64,000 nt of DNA. It comes from Corynespora cassiicola. Its lineage: Eukaryota; Ascomycota; Dothideomycetes; Pleosporales; Corynesporascaceae. The first letter of the stretch is position 1; each line of letters begins with the position of its first letter. Both the position numbers and the translations under genes were made by a program. Positions 1-10,670 of this stretch are shown piece by piece. The stretch spans positions 62,001 to 126,000 of the forward strand of contig JAEUWY010000021.1 in assembly GCA_022059125.1 (NCBI GenBank), written 5' to 3'. Below the pieces are notes generated by a model, which searched no databases, had not been told where the DNA came from, and saw only the letters and a list, made by a program, of their open reading frames with translations.

Positions 1-1
1 C

Positions 2-181
2 GATTGCAGAGCTGGCCACGGCCGCGACGAACACACGGCAGGCGAATTGGTGAGGCACGCTCGGGATCTCGTGTCTGGCAGCACGACGAGTGCCCGGGAC
101 CTCCTCCGCAGCCTCCGGATTAACTTTGAAGAGGCCGGGAAGAGAGCTTGGGCCATGATCCGACCCGCCATGACGCAGTAG
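2..181 (+). CDS. Possible 3' end of a gene cut by the window edge
   Basis: One frame is open from base 2 to a TAG at 179-181 (59 residues plus stop). The C-terminal half is rich in Arg, Leu and Ala, reads like an amphipathic helix and ends in MTQ. The other forward frames close early. I recognise no family, and 59 open codons in GC-rich DNA can occur by chance. The gene would start left of the window. Confidence 0.2.
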   Translation, partial: DCRAGHGRDEHTAGELVRHARDLVSGSTTSARDLLRSLRINFEEAGKRAWAMIRPAMTQ

Positions 182-2343
182 CCCTCTGTGCAGGGTCCGC
201 GTCGTCAGGATTGCGGATTGCACATCAATTGCGAGCCTGGCGACGAGTCGAGGCGGGCCTGGTACGTGTTTCAACCCTGCTGCTGCAGTTTCACCCCCGA
301 TGAGCCTCGTACTTTTGCGCGGGTGGTGGGCGGTTCCTCTCATCCCACCTCGGACGACAGCAACAACACCAAGCTTGAGGCTTGCTGCTGCACCGCGCTG
401 ATCTGCCCGGTCATATGAGCCTGCCCGTCGCCCATTCATCACGCCGCAGCCCTCGCCGAATTGGCCTCTTCTCCATCTGCGCGGCGCTTGGCAACGTCCA
501 ATTTCCCACCCCACCGGAGCCTAGCCGTGCATCCGTCTAGCGACGCCCGGCACGCATTGCATCGATCCCCTCGGATACTAACAACCTCAGCGCCCGCACA
601 ATTCTTTTTGGGGCCGCCCCTTATGGACCCTCCCGCGCGCCTCGCTCAGACGGGAAATTGCTTCCTCAACACTTTTGCTCACGAAACGACGTGCCCTGCC
701 ATCTGCCCACTCCGCCATGTGTGTGCGCGTGCCCGCCATGCGGCCCTTTGACAGTGTCAAGCTTGCAACCGCACGTGCTGGCGTGCCACTGGCCACGACC
801 GAGTACCGTGGGTGCGACGCGCATCGGAAACCCGCAGCGCCCTCGCTAATGGCCGGAGTCGAGCGCGTCTGGTGGCATTCCTCCGTGACCCTGGATATGC
901 TGGCTGCCGCTGCCCCTCTATTGAAAAAGGTTCAAAATACAGACGCCACATTCATTGCCATCGAGCAATTGGTACCGAATGCCCCCGATCGGGCCCGTGC
1001 TAGCCAGGATCATGCAGGGAATGTTGGCCCCAATACGAATCGTTGAGCTGCTTGCCTTTGCGACGTCGGACCTGTTCTCTATTTGCTGACGAGAAGCAAC
1101 CGGCGCTTGGGGCCTTACGCAGGGTACTGCATGTCGAGCGCAGACGTTTGATGCGACAGGGATCGACTGTCCGTCGGCTTCTTACCCATTGATGGAATCG
1201 CCTCCAGAGTTGCTTCTCTGTATCTGATCGTCCTGGCGAGTACTCCTCCGATCCTTCCAATCGATAGCCATTCTCGAAACTACGCATTGAAAAGCGGTGT
1301 CCAACATCGACTATTACTCTACTGGAGTCGGAATCCTGTAGATTCGTAAATAGGAGAGGTCTTGGATTGGATCATCTGGGTTTGTCTACCATATTTTTCT
1401 CGACATGTACGTCTTGGTGTGATCTATGCTGCTATCGATAAACCTGTCGACAGTCTACGACTGTTTGTAACTTGGTATTCGCTACTGCAGCCAAGTATAT
1501 ATCAGAACTCTATTTTCAGATAACTGGCCAACCAAAATATTCATCGATTAGAGAGGCATGTTGATGCATTTCGTCAAGTACCATGCTTACACGTATGTAG
1601 GCACAGTCAAGACGCCACCCAACCGATCTTCTCCGATTTCCTATGCGTTCCGTAAGCGTACAAAAAGAATAAGTTTTTTTGCTCATCATACGCAAAAAAA
1701 AACATTCCATGAATCTCGTCGATCTTGTGTGCACTTCATACCCAACGTCTTAATGCTGACTGTCGGTCTACTTTCTCTAGCGTCGACATGGTAAAATCTC
1801 TTGGACATGCTGAAATGGAATCAACTAGGCTGCATGGTTGTTTTTCATCTATCCAGCTTTGGAGATTTGAAGTTGCCGTGACGTTACATGGGCTGCAACG
1901 ACTTGGGACGATTGTATACACACGTGACGTCCGCATCCATCTCATCTGCCAGCGCGTAGCCAAGGCACCTATCATGCGTATGCTGCTCGAGGTAACAAGC
2001 TCCCCAAACACGGACTCAGAAATACGGCCTCCCCGGCTCGATCTGGCTGTCATTCACATAATCGGAGTTTCTAGGGACCTGATTGGTAGACAACGACAGT
2101 TTGAGATTAGCGAAAAGCTTAATTCCAGATCTATGATGACAACATACATTCCGCTACTGCGGGACCCATTGTTTTGCCAGGAACGACATATCGCTTGAAT
2201 TCTTTTATCCTTCGCTGCAGCCTTCCGTCGTTTCCTCTAATTTCGATGCATTTTCGTCAACTCACCCCTAGTCTTGCCCGGCCAGTCCAATCGCGCCTGG
2301 AACCGATCCCTTCGCGCCAACGCCATTTACCCCCAACTCCAAT
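182..2343. other. Intergenic, no supported gene
   Basis: Several open frames of 60-160 codons overlap here on both strands, but most begin at non-ATG codons and none shows a family motif or a plausible splice partner. The first kilobase is GC-rich and the second is closer to average. The last 100 bases are pyrimidine-rich, as expected for the leader of the photolyase gene that follows. Confidence 0.5.
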
Positions 2344-4299
2344 ATGTCGAAGCCGCGCGTGATTTACTGGTTTCGCACTGACCTGCGCCTTCACGACTCC
2401 CCAGCCCTAAAGGCAGCACTAGACCTCAAGCCCGAGTGCCTCTACCCCGTCTGGACCTGGGATCCGCACTACGTGTACCGCGCCCGAGTCGGGCCGAACC
2501 GGTGGCAGTTTCTGCTCGACTGCCAGAACGACCTCTCCAGGTCAATTTCCAACATCAACCCAAAATCGAAGCTTTTTTTAATACGGGAAGCGCCACAGAC
2601 GCTGTTCCCGAAACTCTTAAAGGCATGGCAAATTACCCACCTGGTGTTTGAGAAAGACACAGATGCGTATGCACGGGAGAGGGATGAGCATGTCGTCAAG
2701 TTAGCAAAAGAGGCGGGTGTGGAGGTCATTATCAAGATGGGGAGGACTCTGTATGATCCTGATGAGCTGGTGAAAGAGAACAAGGACAAGTCGACCATGA
2801 GCATCACGCAGGTTCAAAATGCAGGTGCCAAAATTGGAGAAATCCCAAGGCCAATCTCAGCACCAAAATCACTGCCGGATCCAGGGGATACGAATCTAGA
2901 CTTTGACCAAGAGCAGCCTCCTAATGACCCTGATTTTAATGCTCCACAGCGTGAGGGAAAGGATGCTTCGTACACCTCCCTTGCTGGCCCCAATGGGGAC
3001 TTTTCCATCCCAACCATGGAAGAGCTCGGCCTCAAACCAGCCACAACTCCTCACCGAGGCGGAGAAACCCTCGCCCTAGAACTACTCGACAAAATAATAG
3101 CAGACAAGGACTACACCGCCACTTTCGAAAAGCCCAAAACAGCGCCTACGGCCTTTTCCCCCGCCGCCACCACGCTCCTCTCACCACACATGCACTTCGG
3201 CTCCCTCTCAGTACGCGAATTCTACTGGCGTGTTCAAGACGTGATAAAAAATTACAAAGGCCGCACCTCACCCTCTAAACCCCCCGTCTCACTCACAGGC
3301 CAGCTCCTCTTCCGCGACATGTACTTTGGCGCCCAAGCCGCCCTGGGCTACACCTTCGCCCAGACGCTCCACAACCCCCAAGCCCGCTTCATCCCCTGGC
3401 ACCTCCCCTCCGCCCTCGACGCAGACACGGGCCGTGTGACCGGCACCTACACAATCGACAGCCCCGAGGCCGAACAATGGTACCAGCGCTGGAAATCCGG
3501 CACCACGGGCTTCCCCTGGATCGACGCGCTGATGCGCCAACTGCGCACCGAGGGCTGGATCCACCACCTGGGCCGCCACGCCGTGGCCTGCTTCCTGACG
3601 CGGGGAGGCTGCTACGTGGACTGGGAGCGCGGCGCAGAGGTGTTTGAGGAGTTGCTGCTCGACCACGAGACGGCGTGCAATGCGGGGAATTGGCAGTGGT
3701 TGTCGTGCACGGCGTTCTTTGCGCAGTTTTACCGCTGCTATTCCCCCATTGCGTTTCCGAAGAAGTGGGACCCTGAGGGCGAGTTTGTGAGGCGCTATGT
3801 CCCCGAGTTGGCGCGGTTCGATAAGAAGTACATCTACGAGCCGTGGAGGGCGCCGGTGGCGGATCAGAAAAAATGGGGGTGTGTGATCCGCGGGAATGAG
3901 CACGGGAGTAAAGGCGAGGGCGGGAAGGACGGTATCAGAGTGTATCCCAAGCCCATGTTTGACTTTGCAGAGCGCAGGGACGTGTGCATACAGGGGCTGA
4001 AGAATGCGTACTCGGTGGGGCTGTATGGCGATGACGCAAAGGTGCTCGATGGGAGTTGGAGGGAGCTGTTTGACGATGCGGCCGAGGGGCCCACTGAGGG
4101 CACGGAAGGACCGCCGGGGGCCATGTTGGATGGTGATGCGAGTGGAGGGGAGGAAGGGAGGGCGAGCGAGCCGCCAAGTCCGAAGAAAGCGAAGGCAAAG
4201 AGCAAGCAAACAAAGGCGGGTGGGAGGCCGACTCATAAGAGGGACGCGAGCCAGGGTACGCTGGATGGCGTAGTGACGCGGAAGAAAGCAAAAGGATAG
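2344..4299 (+). CDS. (6-4) photolyase / animal-type cryptochrome family protein
   Basis: Single-exon gene of 651 residues. The N-terminal photolyase domain (about residues 4-130) opens with IYWFRTDLRLHD. The FAD-binding domain lies roughly at 240-520. The motif WIHHLGRHAVACFLTRGG near residue 406 carries the two adjacent-turn histidines that (6-4) photolyases use for repair, followed by NAGNWQWLSC and the YSPIAFPKKWDPEG segment. This argues for the (6-4)/animal cryptochrome branch rather than CPD or DASH types. The enzyme would use FAD and blue light to reverse pyrimidine (6-4) photoproducts. The C-terminal 80 residues are a Lys/Gly/Glu-rich, disordered tail with nuclear-localisation-like clusters (KKAKAKSKQTK). 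The start is the first ATG after a pyrimidine-rich leader and directly precedes the conserved N-terminus. A light-signalling role is possible, as fungal members are sometimes bifunctional, but the sequence does not decide this. Confidence 0.93.
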   Translation: MSKPRVIYWFRTDLRLHDSPALKAALDLKPECLYPVWTWDPHYVYRARVGPNRWQFLLDCQNDLSRSISNINPKSKLFLIREAPQTLFPKLLKAWQITHLVFEKDTDAYARERDEHVVKLAKEAGVEVIIKMGRTLYDPDELVKENKDKSTMSITQVQNAGAKIGEIPRPISAPKSLPDPGDTNLDFDQEQPPNDPDFNAPQREGKDASYTSLAGPNGDFSIPTMEELGLKPATTPHRGGETLALELLDKIIADKDYTATFEKPKTAPTAFSPAATTLLSPHMHFGSLSVREFYWRVQDVIKNYKGRTSPSKPPVSLTGQLLFRDMYFGAQAALGYTFAQTLHNPQARFIPWHLPSALDADTGRVTGTYTIDSPEAEQWYQRWKSGTTGFPWIDALMRQLRTEGWIHHLGRHAVACFLTRGGCYVDWERGAEVFEELLLDHETACNAGNWQWLSCTAFFAQFYRCYSPIAFPKKWDPEGEFVRRYVPELARFDKKYIYEPWRAPVADQKKWGCVIRGNEHGSKGEGGKDGIRVYPKPMFDFAERRDVCIQGLKNAYSVGLYGDDAKVLDGSWRELFDDAAEGPTEGTEGPPGAMLDGDASGGEEGRASEPPSPKKAKAKSKQTKAGGRPTHKRDASQGTLDGVVTRKKAKG

Positions 4300-5362
4300 G
4301 CTACGTATGACCTTGTCCTACATTAATTAGCTTCTACTCTGGGATCGGGGCTGTGTAATTGGCTTCAGAATGCATTGACTCGGTATATGAAACACGACAA
4401 CTTGTTGGATTCAGGTGCACGGTTGAATAAAACCTGGAGGCGGGATCTTTGTGAGCCGCAATTCCGCCCGTACCACCACGACTAGCACCCTTGCCCAACG
4501 GAAAGCGAGTCATGATCGAATCAAAATTATCCCCAAGCTCTGTAATATTCAACGTGGTGTGACTAAATGTAAGGCCGGGTATGGCCCTAACGATCTAGGA
4601 AACCGACTAAAGCTGACTTCACGGACTTCATCGAACCTCACCACAGGCAGGCTATGAGACATGGAAGCTTCGTACATCCAAATTTTAGCCATCAAATACC
4701 TATTATAAATATTGTGGGTACTTTCAGTAATATATAAAAGCCCGTATTAGAATAACAATCGCCAGAAAAATGTACCAGTATAACATGACAGAATACGGTC
4801 GGATATATTAGCAATATGAATCTGGGGGTGAACCACAATGACTGCCACGCTGTTCCATTGCTCCGGCTACTACCCGGCCTCAAATAACATCCCGTTCACT
4901 CACCCACATCACTAATCTGTACATCGCCATCTGCATGCTCCAACCTAAAACCAAAGAATTTCTCTTATTCACATAATCCGGCATGCGCTAAAACTTTGTT
5001 CAATTTGATAAATTCTCCGCACCCTCGCTAAATCTTCCATTACAACGTTCTTTCTTAAATGTAACTCACCTTGCTGAATTTCTGCCACAGTATCTGGTTG
5101 ACTCATGTATCGTTGTTCGACTCATCGTTCGTGATTTTCTATGGCCTAAAGTCCATGATTGACCCCTGCTTCGGCATTAGAAACAGTCATACACAATATA
5201 AAAGGGCCTTGATTGTCTGTCTCTCATGGACATCAACCTTCTTCGACAGTCTCTGCAATCTGTCGTCTTGGAAACAACTTTGGCAGCACACAGCGGAAAC
5301 AAAACTATCAGTGCCAAATAACCACTCGAACTCTCGGCAGAAACTACCAAGCTTCAATCACC
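4300..5362. other. Intergenic, no supported gene except a TATA box near its end
   Basis: No open frame with recognisable protein character. The stretch around 4690-4830 is AT-rich. A TATA element at 5197-5204 lies upstream of the next gene. Confidence 0.5.
5197..5204 (+). promoter_or_regulatory. TATA box (TATAAAAG) of the 5363 gene
   Basis: A perfect TATAAAAG lies about 160 bases upstream of the ATG at 5363 in otherwise mixed sequence. The spacing suits a transcript with a leader of roughly 120 nt. Assigned by sequence only. Confidence 0.5.
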
Positions 5363-5788
5363 ATGAGCGAGGAGGCAAACTTCACCAGCGTTATCAAATA
5401 CGGAATACCTGAATCATCTATCCATAACAGAGCTCTAAATGACTCAGAGCTTTACAATGGCTTGAAAGCCTTAAAGACTGCCCTTCTAAATCACATACCA
5501 ATTATGGAGGGAGTAGATGAGGATGATGTCGAAAAATGGGAGCATCCATGCAATCGTCAGATTGTAAGCATATTTGTCGAGAATATTCATGCTTCTACTC
5601 CTTGGAAGTATATAGCCAAGGAACCCCTAATACTCAATTTCCTCGACACTTTCAATATGAGGGTTTTCACTCGTACCGAAACGCGGGAAGAAGCCAGAAT
5701 TAAGACAACTGAATGGTTTTTCTTCCGAAACGCCTCTAAAGCAACCTTCAATACTTTGCTTGAAATGCCTAGAGCCCCGTTACGATAA
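5363..5788 (+). CDS. Hypothetical protein, 141 aa
   Basis: The ATG at 5363 sits in a good fungal initiation context (ATCACCATGAGC) and opens a 141-residue acidic protein without signal peptide or membrane segment. It looks mostly helical, with Trp-containing patches (EDDVEKWEHPCN, STPWKYIAKEP, TTEWFFFRNASKATF). The frame stays open 50 codons upstream of this ATG, but only from a non-ATG codon. I do not recognise the family. The TATA element upstream supports a real gene. It is isolated, with an AT-rich island immediately downstream, so a lineage-specific or transferred gene is possible. Confidence 0.5.
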   Translation: MSEEANFTSVIKYGIPESSIHNRALNDSELYNGLKALKTALLNHIPIMEGVDEDDVEKWEHPCNRQIVSIFVENIHASTPWKYIAKEPLILNFLDTFNMRVFTRTETREEARIKTTEWFFFRNASKATFNTLLEMPRAPLR

Positions 5789-6459
5789 TTGTTTCAATAT
5801 GAACTGAAAAATAGGGTACAGATATTGGATGTTTCTTTTATTCATTTCTCTGAGGCTCCAAGTCTGATCAAACTAAAAATTAATAGTTTATTAGTATAAA
5901 GGTGCTAAATTTTAGTAAACAAAAAATAATAGTAAATAAAACATTATAACGTTAAGCAGTAGTATAGCAGTAGTTAGCTGTTTTTTACTTATATTGCGGT
6001 ACGCGTGCTACTAGTTTCAATATATGTAAATTAGACTGCTTAAAAATAAGATTTTAAGCTTACTTCTGCACAAGAGCACACAGACAGAGAGGGATAGATT
6101 CTGATTAGTTGGTCAAAGAAATCGACTCCAGCTAATTCGAGCATGGCATGGTGAGAAGACACCCACCCTACCGGTAGAGTGGGTAAATTTCCCTCTACAA
6201 TGCCCGAATGAGCAATAGCGTCTCCACGTCACACAAGCTAGGAGCAACATCAACTTATGTGACGAGCGGGAAAACGAAATAGGAGGCACAGGAGAGAGAA
6301 TAAGATGTGTTGGAGCATCTATGGAGTAGTTGGGGTCGGCCTCGCAAGGACATACATTCATTCTTTTACCAGAAAATTGTTTGCCTATTGATCTCCGTTC
6401 CTTTAGCGGGAACCAATACCTCTCCCTGCACTTTACCCATCTCACTCCTCGCTCGAGTC
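5789..6459. repeat. AT-rich island, possible decayed repeat
   Basis: From about 5810 to 6070 the sequence is strongly AT-rich with scattered TTAGTA/TATAGTA-like words and no coding potential. Base composition returns to normal by about 6110. It looks like a short RIP-affected or decayed transposon remnant, but I see no terminal inverted repeats or target duplication. Confidence 0.4.
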
Positions 6460-6858
6460 TCAACAGCTGCAGCCACAGCTCGACTGCTCGCAGATGCCAC
6501 AATCAGCACGAGCCAACTTTTCCACCTCGCAATCCGACTTCTTAGAGCACGTAACCCAGCTCCCGAAGCCGCGGTCCCAGGCCTGCCAGCACCAGGGGCC
6601 GTCGCGCGTGCTGCATTTCTTCCAGCAGTAACCGTTCTCGCAGCCGTACGGGTTTACGGCACAAGCGCGCTTGTGGAGGTTGGTGGCCGCGCTGGGCGCG
6701 CCGAGTGGGTGGCCGGCACACTTGCGGTGCGTGGTTATGTCCGCTGGGAGCGTGGGGTTGTAGACGCCCAGGCTGCCGCATTCTTCTTCGGCGGTAACAG
6801 AGGGAGATGCGGTCGCCAGGATGGCGGGGGCGAGGAGGAGGATAGCTGTGAACTTCAT
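6460..6858 (-). CDS. Small secreted cysteine-rich protein, candidate effector
   Basis: 132 residues. Positions 1-18 or so form a clear signal peptide (MKFTAILLLAPAILATASP, small residues at the cut site). The mature part has 14 cysteines, mostly packed into the C-terminal half in a pattern like GYCWKKC...GPWCWQAW...C...C...CGIC...CGCSC. Such proteins are exported, disulfide-bonded and common in the secretomes of plant-associated ascomycetes. Some act in host interaction or antagonism, but the activity cannot be read from sequence. No intron is needed. The gene sits between AT-rich islands, a typical setting for fast-evolving secreted proteins. TATAAAAG lies 220 bases upstream. Confidence 0.8.
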   Translation of the reverse strand: MKFTAILLLAPAILATASPSVTAEEECGSLGVYNPTLPADITTHRKCAGHPLGAPSAATNLHKRACAVNPYGCENGYCWKKCSTRDGPWCWQAWDRGFGSWVTCSKKSDCEVEKLARADCGICEQSSCGCSC

Positions 6859-8781
6859 GGTGGTGGTGTTGCTGGTGCGTGTTAGCGGAGTGGATGAAAG
6901 ATTACCGTTATATCAAGAGGCAGGAGGCAAAGTGTTGATGACTCTTACATTCTGCGGTAAAGCGTAGTTGAATGATGAAGTGAAGCGGATGCGTTCTGAG
7001 TGCTAGTCTTCTGAGGAACGTCGGACTGAGCTACTGTGCTGAGTGAAGAGTTAGATGTTTTGCGTCCAACAACCCTTCTTTTATAATCGCTCTTCGACGT
7101 CTACTCATCCTTCACCACGGCCCTGAGTTCGTGTTAACTTCCCTTTTCGTGCTTTCTCTTTGACCTCGATCTCGTATTTCATACTAGTCCCACGCCTTCA
7201 CAAGACCCACAGTTCCCTCATGCCTTCCGAGTTCACTCCACCCAACAAATCCACCTTCCCAAAGCAGTTGTATAGCGCGAACAATGGATACATTCACACA
7301 TCATGCAAACTTTCACGCCACCTAACTTCCATCTAATGCATTTCTCTCTCCCTCCAGCGGTGTATGGCAACCTGTGGTTACTCAGTGGCTAGCGCTTTAC
7401 ATCGTCTAACCCTCGCTCTTCAAACTTAACATTGAAATCTGCTGTGTTGATCTAGACCCCGAATATACATTATAGGCATTTGCGTTAACGGACGTCAACG
7501 CAGTCCCAGCCCCAATGTTTAGAATGTTTATTTCGTTTATGCACGGAGCAGCGTACCTGAGCTAGTTTGGGAAGTCAGCTGAGGTCCGAGGTAATATAGT
7601 GTAAAGGGCCGATAAGGCGGCAAATTATACAATTGGCGAGCGCAGGAACTTGCTCCAATGTTTTTCGGACTCCGAAGCGTAAAATAAACCTAAAGATACA
7701 TCTGCAAATCCACTCAACTCTCCCTCTATTTCTTCGAAGCGTGATTTGCTTACTTTCTACACGAAATCTGGGCACACATTCTGCTTAAGCTCGCCTTACT
7801 AAAAAATCGTTTCCCTTTTCTTGTGTGCCACTGTGCTTTAAGCTAGGCTACTAAGGTTCCGCCCACCCTTAGATTCCGCCCACTAATACATACAAAATAT
7901 AGCCGTGCGTAACCGTGCACTTTTATAATTATTAAATATAGTAAATTTTTTTTTACGAAAATTTAAAATAATAATATTAAAAATTAATAAAAAAATTATT
8001 TTTTTTATGAAAAAAAATTATAATATAAATTATAAGTAAACTGCTAGAATAAGCGAGTTACCTACTTGCTTGTTCTGGCGACTCGCTTGTGGGTTACGTT
8101 ACTAATTCTTAATTAAGTGAGGTGGATCAAGCGATACGATAGCAGAGACGATTAGCATCAGACTCCTCCTTCCACAATACAAAACCACCAGCCCAACCGT
8201 TGGTGAACTATTCATCTGCGGCGGGGCAACAGTTGTCCCGACTCTAGTTCGCTGGCGTCGATGAAGGTCCACGCCCTCACAAACTTGGAGCTAAAACTTA
8301 ATCGTGACGCTCGTCTCGTAGCCGCCGTGCTGGTTTCTAGCCGAGCCTAGTTAGGCATCAAGGATTGTGCCCTAATCCTTTGCGTTTCCACGCTCCCGTA
8401 CTAGCCAGTGCGCGGTGGTCTTGGCTGATCCCGGACTTGAACTCGTTCATCAACAAATCGAAACGTAATTTCGTGGTTTCCTTGAGCACTCGGTATCACA
8501 TCCTTGTAAGTGTGAAAATTTGTCGGCCATCATTTGCGCACAAGGCGTTTTATAACTGTTTGGCCGAAGAAATCAGGCCCCTGAATGGGATTGGGAGACC
8601 AGGTGGCCGGATCCCGGGTAAATTCGTCCTTTGGTGTCTCCGGAAAAATAGTATTTAGAAACGGTCAAGCTGCTGTGTAAGTGCTTCATCCGAATATTTT
8701 GTCCATAATCGCGTTGAAGGCGGGGGAGTGGTTTTCGTACGGTTTCGATATTCGAACCCAACAATCCGTCCTCCGGCAGGT
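6859..8781. other. Intergenic region with an AT-rich island at 7840-8110
   Basis: No supported gene. At 7853-7885 a short direct repeat TTCCGCCCAC occurs twice. From 7918 to 8045 the sequence is almost pure A+T. At 8052-8100 related words CGAGTTACCTACTTGCTTGT and CGACTCGCTTGTGGGTTACG recur. This looks like a decayed mobile element. The sequence from 8110 to 8781 has weak open frames only and includes the promoter of the regulator gene that follows. Confidence 0.45.
7078..7085 (-). promoter_or_regulatory. TATA box of the cysteine-rich secreted protein gene
   Basis: TATAAAAG on the minus strand, 220 bases upstream of the ATG at 6858. The transcribed leader would contain a CA/TC-rich tract and may hold a 5'-UTR intron. 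Assigned by sequence only. Confidence 0.45.
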
Positions 8782-9852
8782 ATGGACGAGAAGACTGGAG
8801 CTTCTCATCGTCCTATATCATCTCAAAGCTCAAGTTCGATGGAGGCTCCCCAGAACAACATAAGGAAACGCGTATGTAAGGCGTGCGACAGGTGTCGCTT
8901 GAAGAAATCCAAGGTATGCTTCGCATCGGCTTGGTAGTTTCGAGTTTGCTGACGGTTTGAAGCGTGATGGTTCCATCCCATGCAGCAGGTGTAAAGCTGA
9001 CAGCGCTATTTGTGTTTTTGGGGAGAGAAAAAGGGTCCAGGACAAAGTATACCCCAAGGGGTAGGTGACCTTCTTAGTTCCTGTTGATCTTAAGGTGTAC
9101 TTATATAGCTTAGTTATGTTGAGATGCTTGAGCGACAACAGACACAGCTTGTTTCTGGCTTACGGGAGCTATATAGGCGGTTGCATAGTGGCCAGGGATG
9201 GCCAGGACAGCCACTGTGCGAGGGCCAGGGCGGGCATCCTCTTACGCACGACATCATCGAAAGGCTCGATCTCCTTCACCCCACGAGTGAAGGCAGCACC
9301 AACTACGAAGGCTTCAAGAAGGACTGTATCGACTTGCAGCAGAAGCTGATTGAAGAAAGCACATAGTACACGCATATACGGAGGTCCATAAGCTCTGATT
9401 CGGAGCACGGTCCTACGTCACCTCCGCCCTCAAATAGTGGCACCCCAACGATGCGATCAATACCGTTCAGCAACTTATTTGCTCGAAACAACGACCTTCC
9501 AACTCCTTTCATAGATATAACGTTCCCGAGACAGCCTCAGATTGTGCAGTCACAGCACCAGCAGATCAAACAGGAAGCATCTACGATCTCGCTTGCCTTC
9601 ATGAACGCCGGCGCACTAAACCCATCGGTTCTATCTCGATCAGTATGGTCGAGTGAAACAATGGTGCCCGGAGAGCCCCTTGAATTCATCAAATCCGCAT
9701 GCAATTTCGATTCTTACAATGGCCTCGACCAGAAACCGATGGGTCTGAAATCAATGGTCAAGGGTGATTTCGTTGATCCTATGATGCCTGAATGGAACAG
9801 CGCCAACGAGCTGGACTTTAGTACGCTCATACATAGTCTTGTAGGCGCATAA
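8782..9852 (+). pseudogene. Zn(II)2Cys6 transcription factor, damaged
   Basis: Three exons fit: 8782-8913, 8963-9060 and 9114-9852 (introns of 49 and 53 nt), giving 322 codons. Exons 1-2 encode a binuclear zinc cluster (RVCKACDRCRLKKSK, then RDGSIPCSRCKADSAICVFG). The linker that follows (KVYPKGYVEMLERQQTQLV...) and the block ending GGHPLTHDIIERLDLL are typical of a family of short fungal C6 factors. Two lesions are visible. The third zinc ligand, normally the Cys in KKSKCDG, is Arg (CGT) at 8963. An in-frame TAG at 9364-9366 interrupts the protein, although the same frame continues with good coding character (SISSDSEHGPTSPPPSNSGTP) to the natural end. No intron can remove the stop, since the only candidate is 27 nt. 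Probably non-functional, although a 159-residue truncated product is possible. Confidence 0.75.
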
Positions 9853-10670
9853 TTGAGCTGGCCGTTCTTGGTTGTTTTTTGTCTACATTCAAGTGTTTTC
9901 CGTAATAGATCCCCAATCATGTCCAGGCTGGGGCGCTAGCTCGGCGTTCAACGAGGATTGATGATCTTTTTTTCACCGTTCCTGCCGAGGTTATGGTATG
10001 ACGAAAATTGGGCCTCACTATGGCACTCTACCTCGAGACCAAACGGTGAGCTTTGGTGTGACGACGGGCGACGAAGGCATTGGTCAAATGGCCGACACAG
10101 CGATTAACTAGTGCCACTACCAAACTTTAGATCTCATCCCCATTGTAATAAAAACTCTCACGTTCCCAATGTCCTGGTAACGTACTTTGGTGTTTATTCT
10201 AGGATTGATAGTCGAGACTTGATTGAAAATATCGTCAAAAGTCGTTGAGGTGGTGTTCCACGGCTCATGATCCCAACACACAGAAATGCTGGGACATCCA
10301 GTCCTAGGGTTGATAGAGGGCGCATGCAATATTTCTGCATTGATCCTGGCTTCTGTCGGTAGGATCCTGACGGGGGCCGCTTGAAATGTTGAGGTTGGAA
10401 ATGTGTTGAGTTCTCAAGATGGATTTCTATCGCGTGACTGGATTGACTATGAGTGTACAGCTGAGTTGATTGTATGAAACTAGGCGTGAGAAACCTCATA
10501 AGGAGGTGTCTCAAGATGACCATCTAACAATACCGTGATGATGATATGTATTGTACAAGATAGAAGTTTAATCATCTGCCTAGACTTTTATTTCTCTTAT
10601 GTTCCTTGAGTTATCTTCTAAACAAAGCTGTACTACTTGGCCAAAGACAAATTGCTCGTATTGTCTTTCC
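9853..10670. other. Intergenic, nothing recognised
   Basis: Only short overlapping open frames without family motifs. It separates the regulator gene from the convergent epoxide hydrolase gene and so holds both 3' flanks. Confidence 0.5.

Noticed and set aside
1725..2198. 157-codon forward open frame
   Set aside because: It begins at GTG, has no family motif and mixes Arg/His/Ser in shadow-frame proportions.
3289..4236. 315-codon minus-strand open frame opposite the photolyase gene
   Set aside because: It lies antisense to a strongly supported gene in GC-rich DNA and is rich in Arg, Pro and Leu as expected for a shadow frame.
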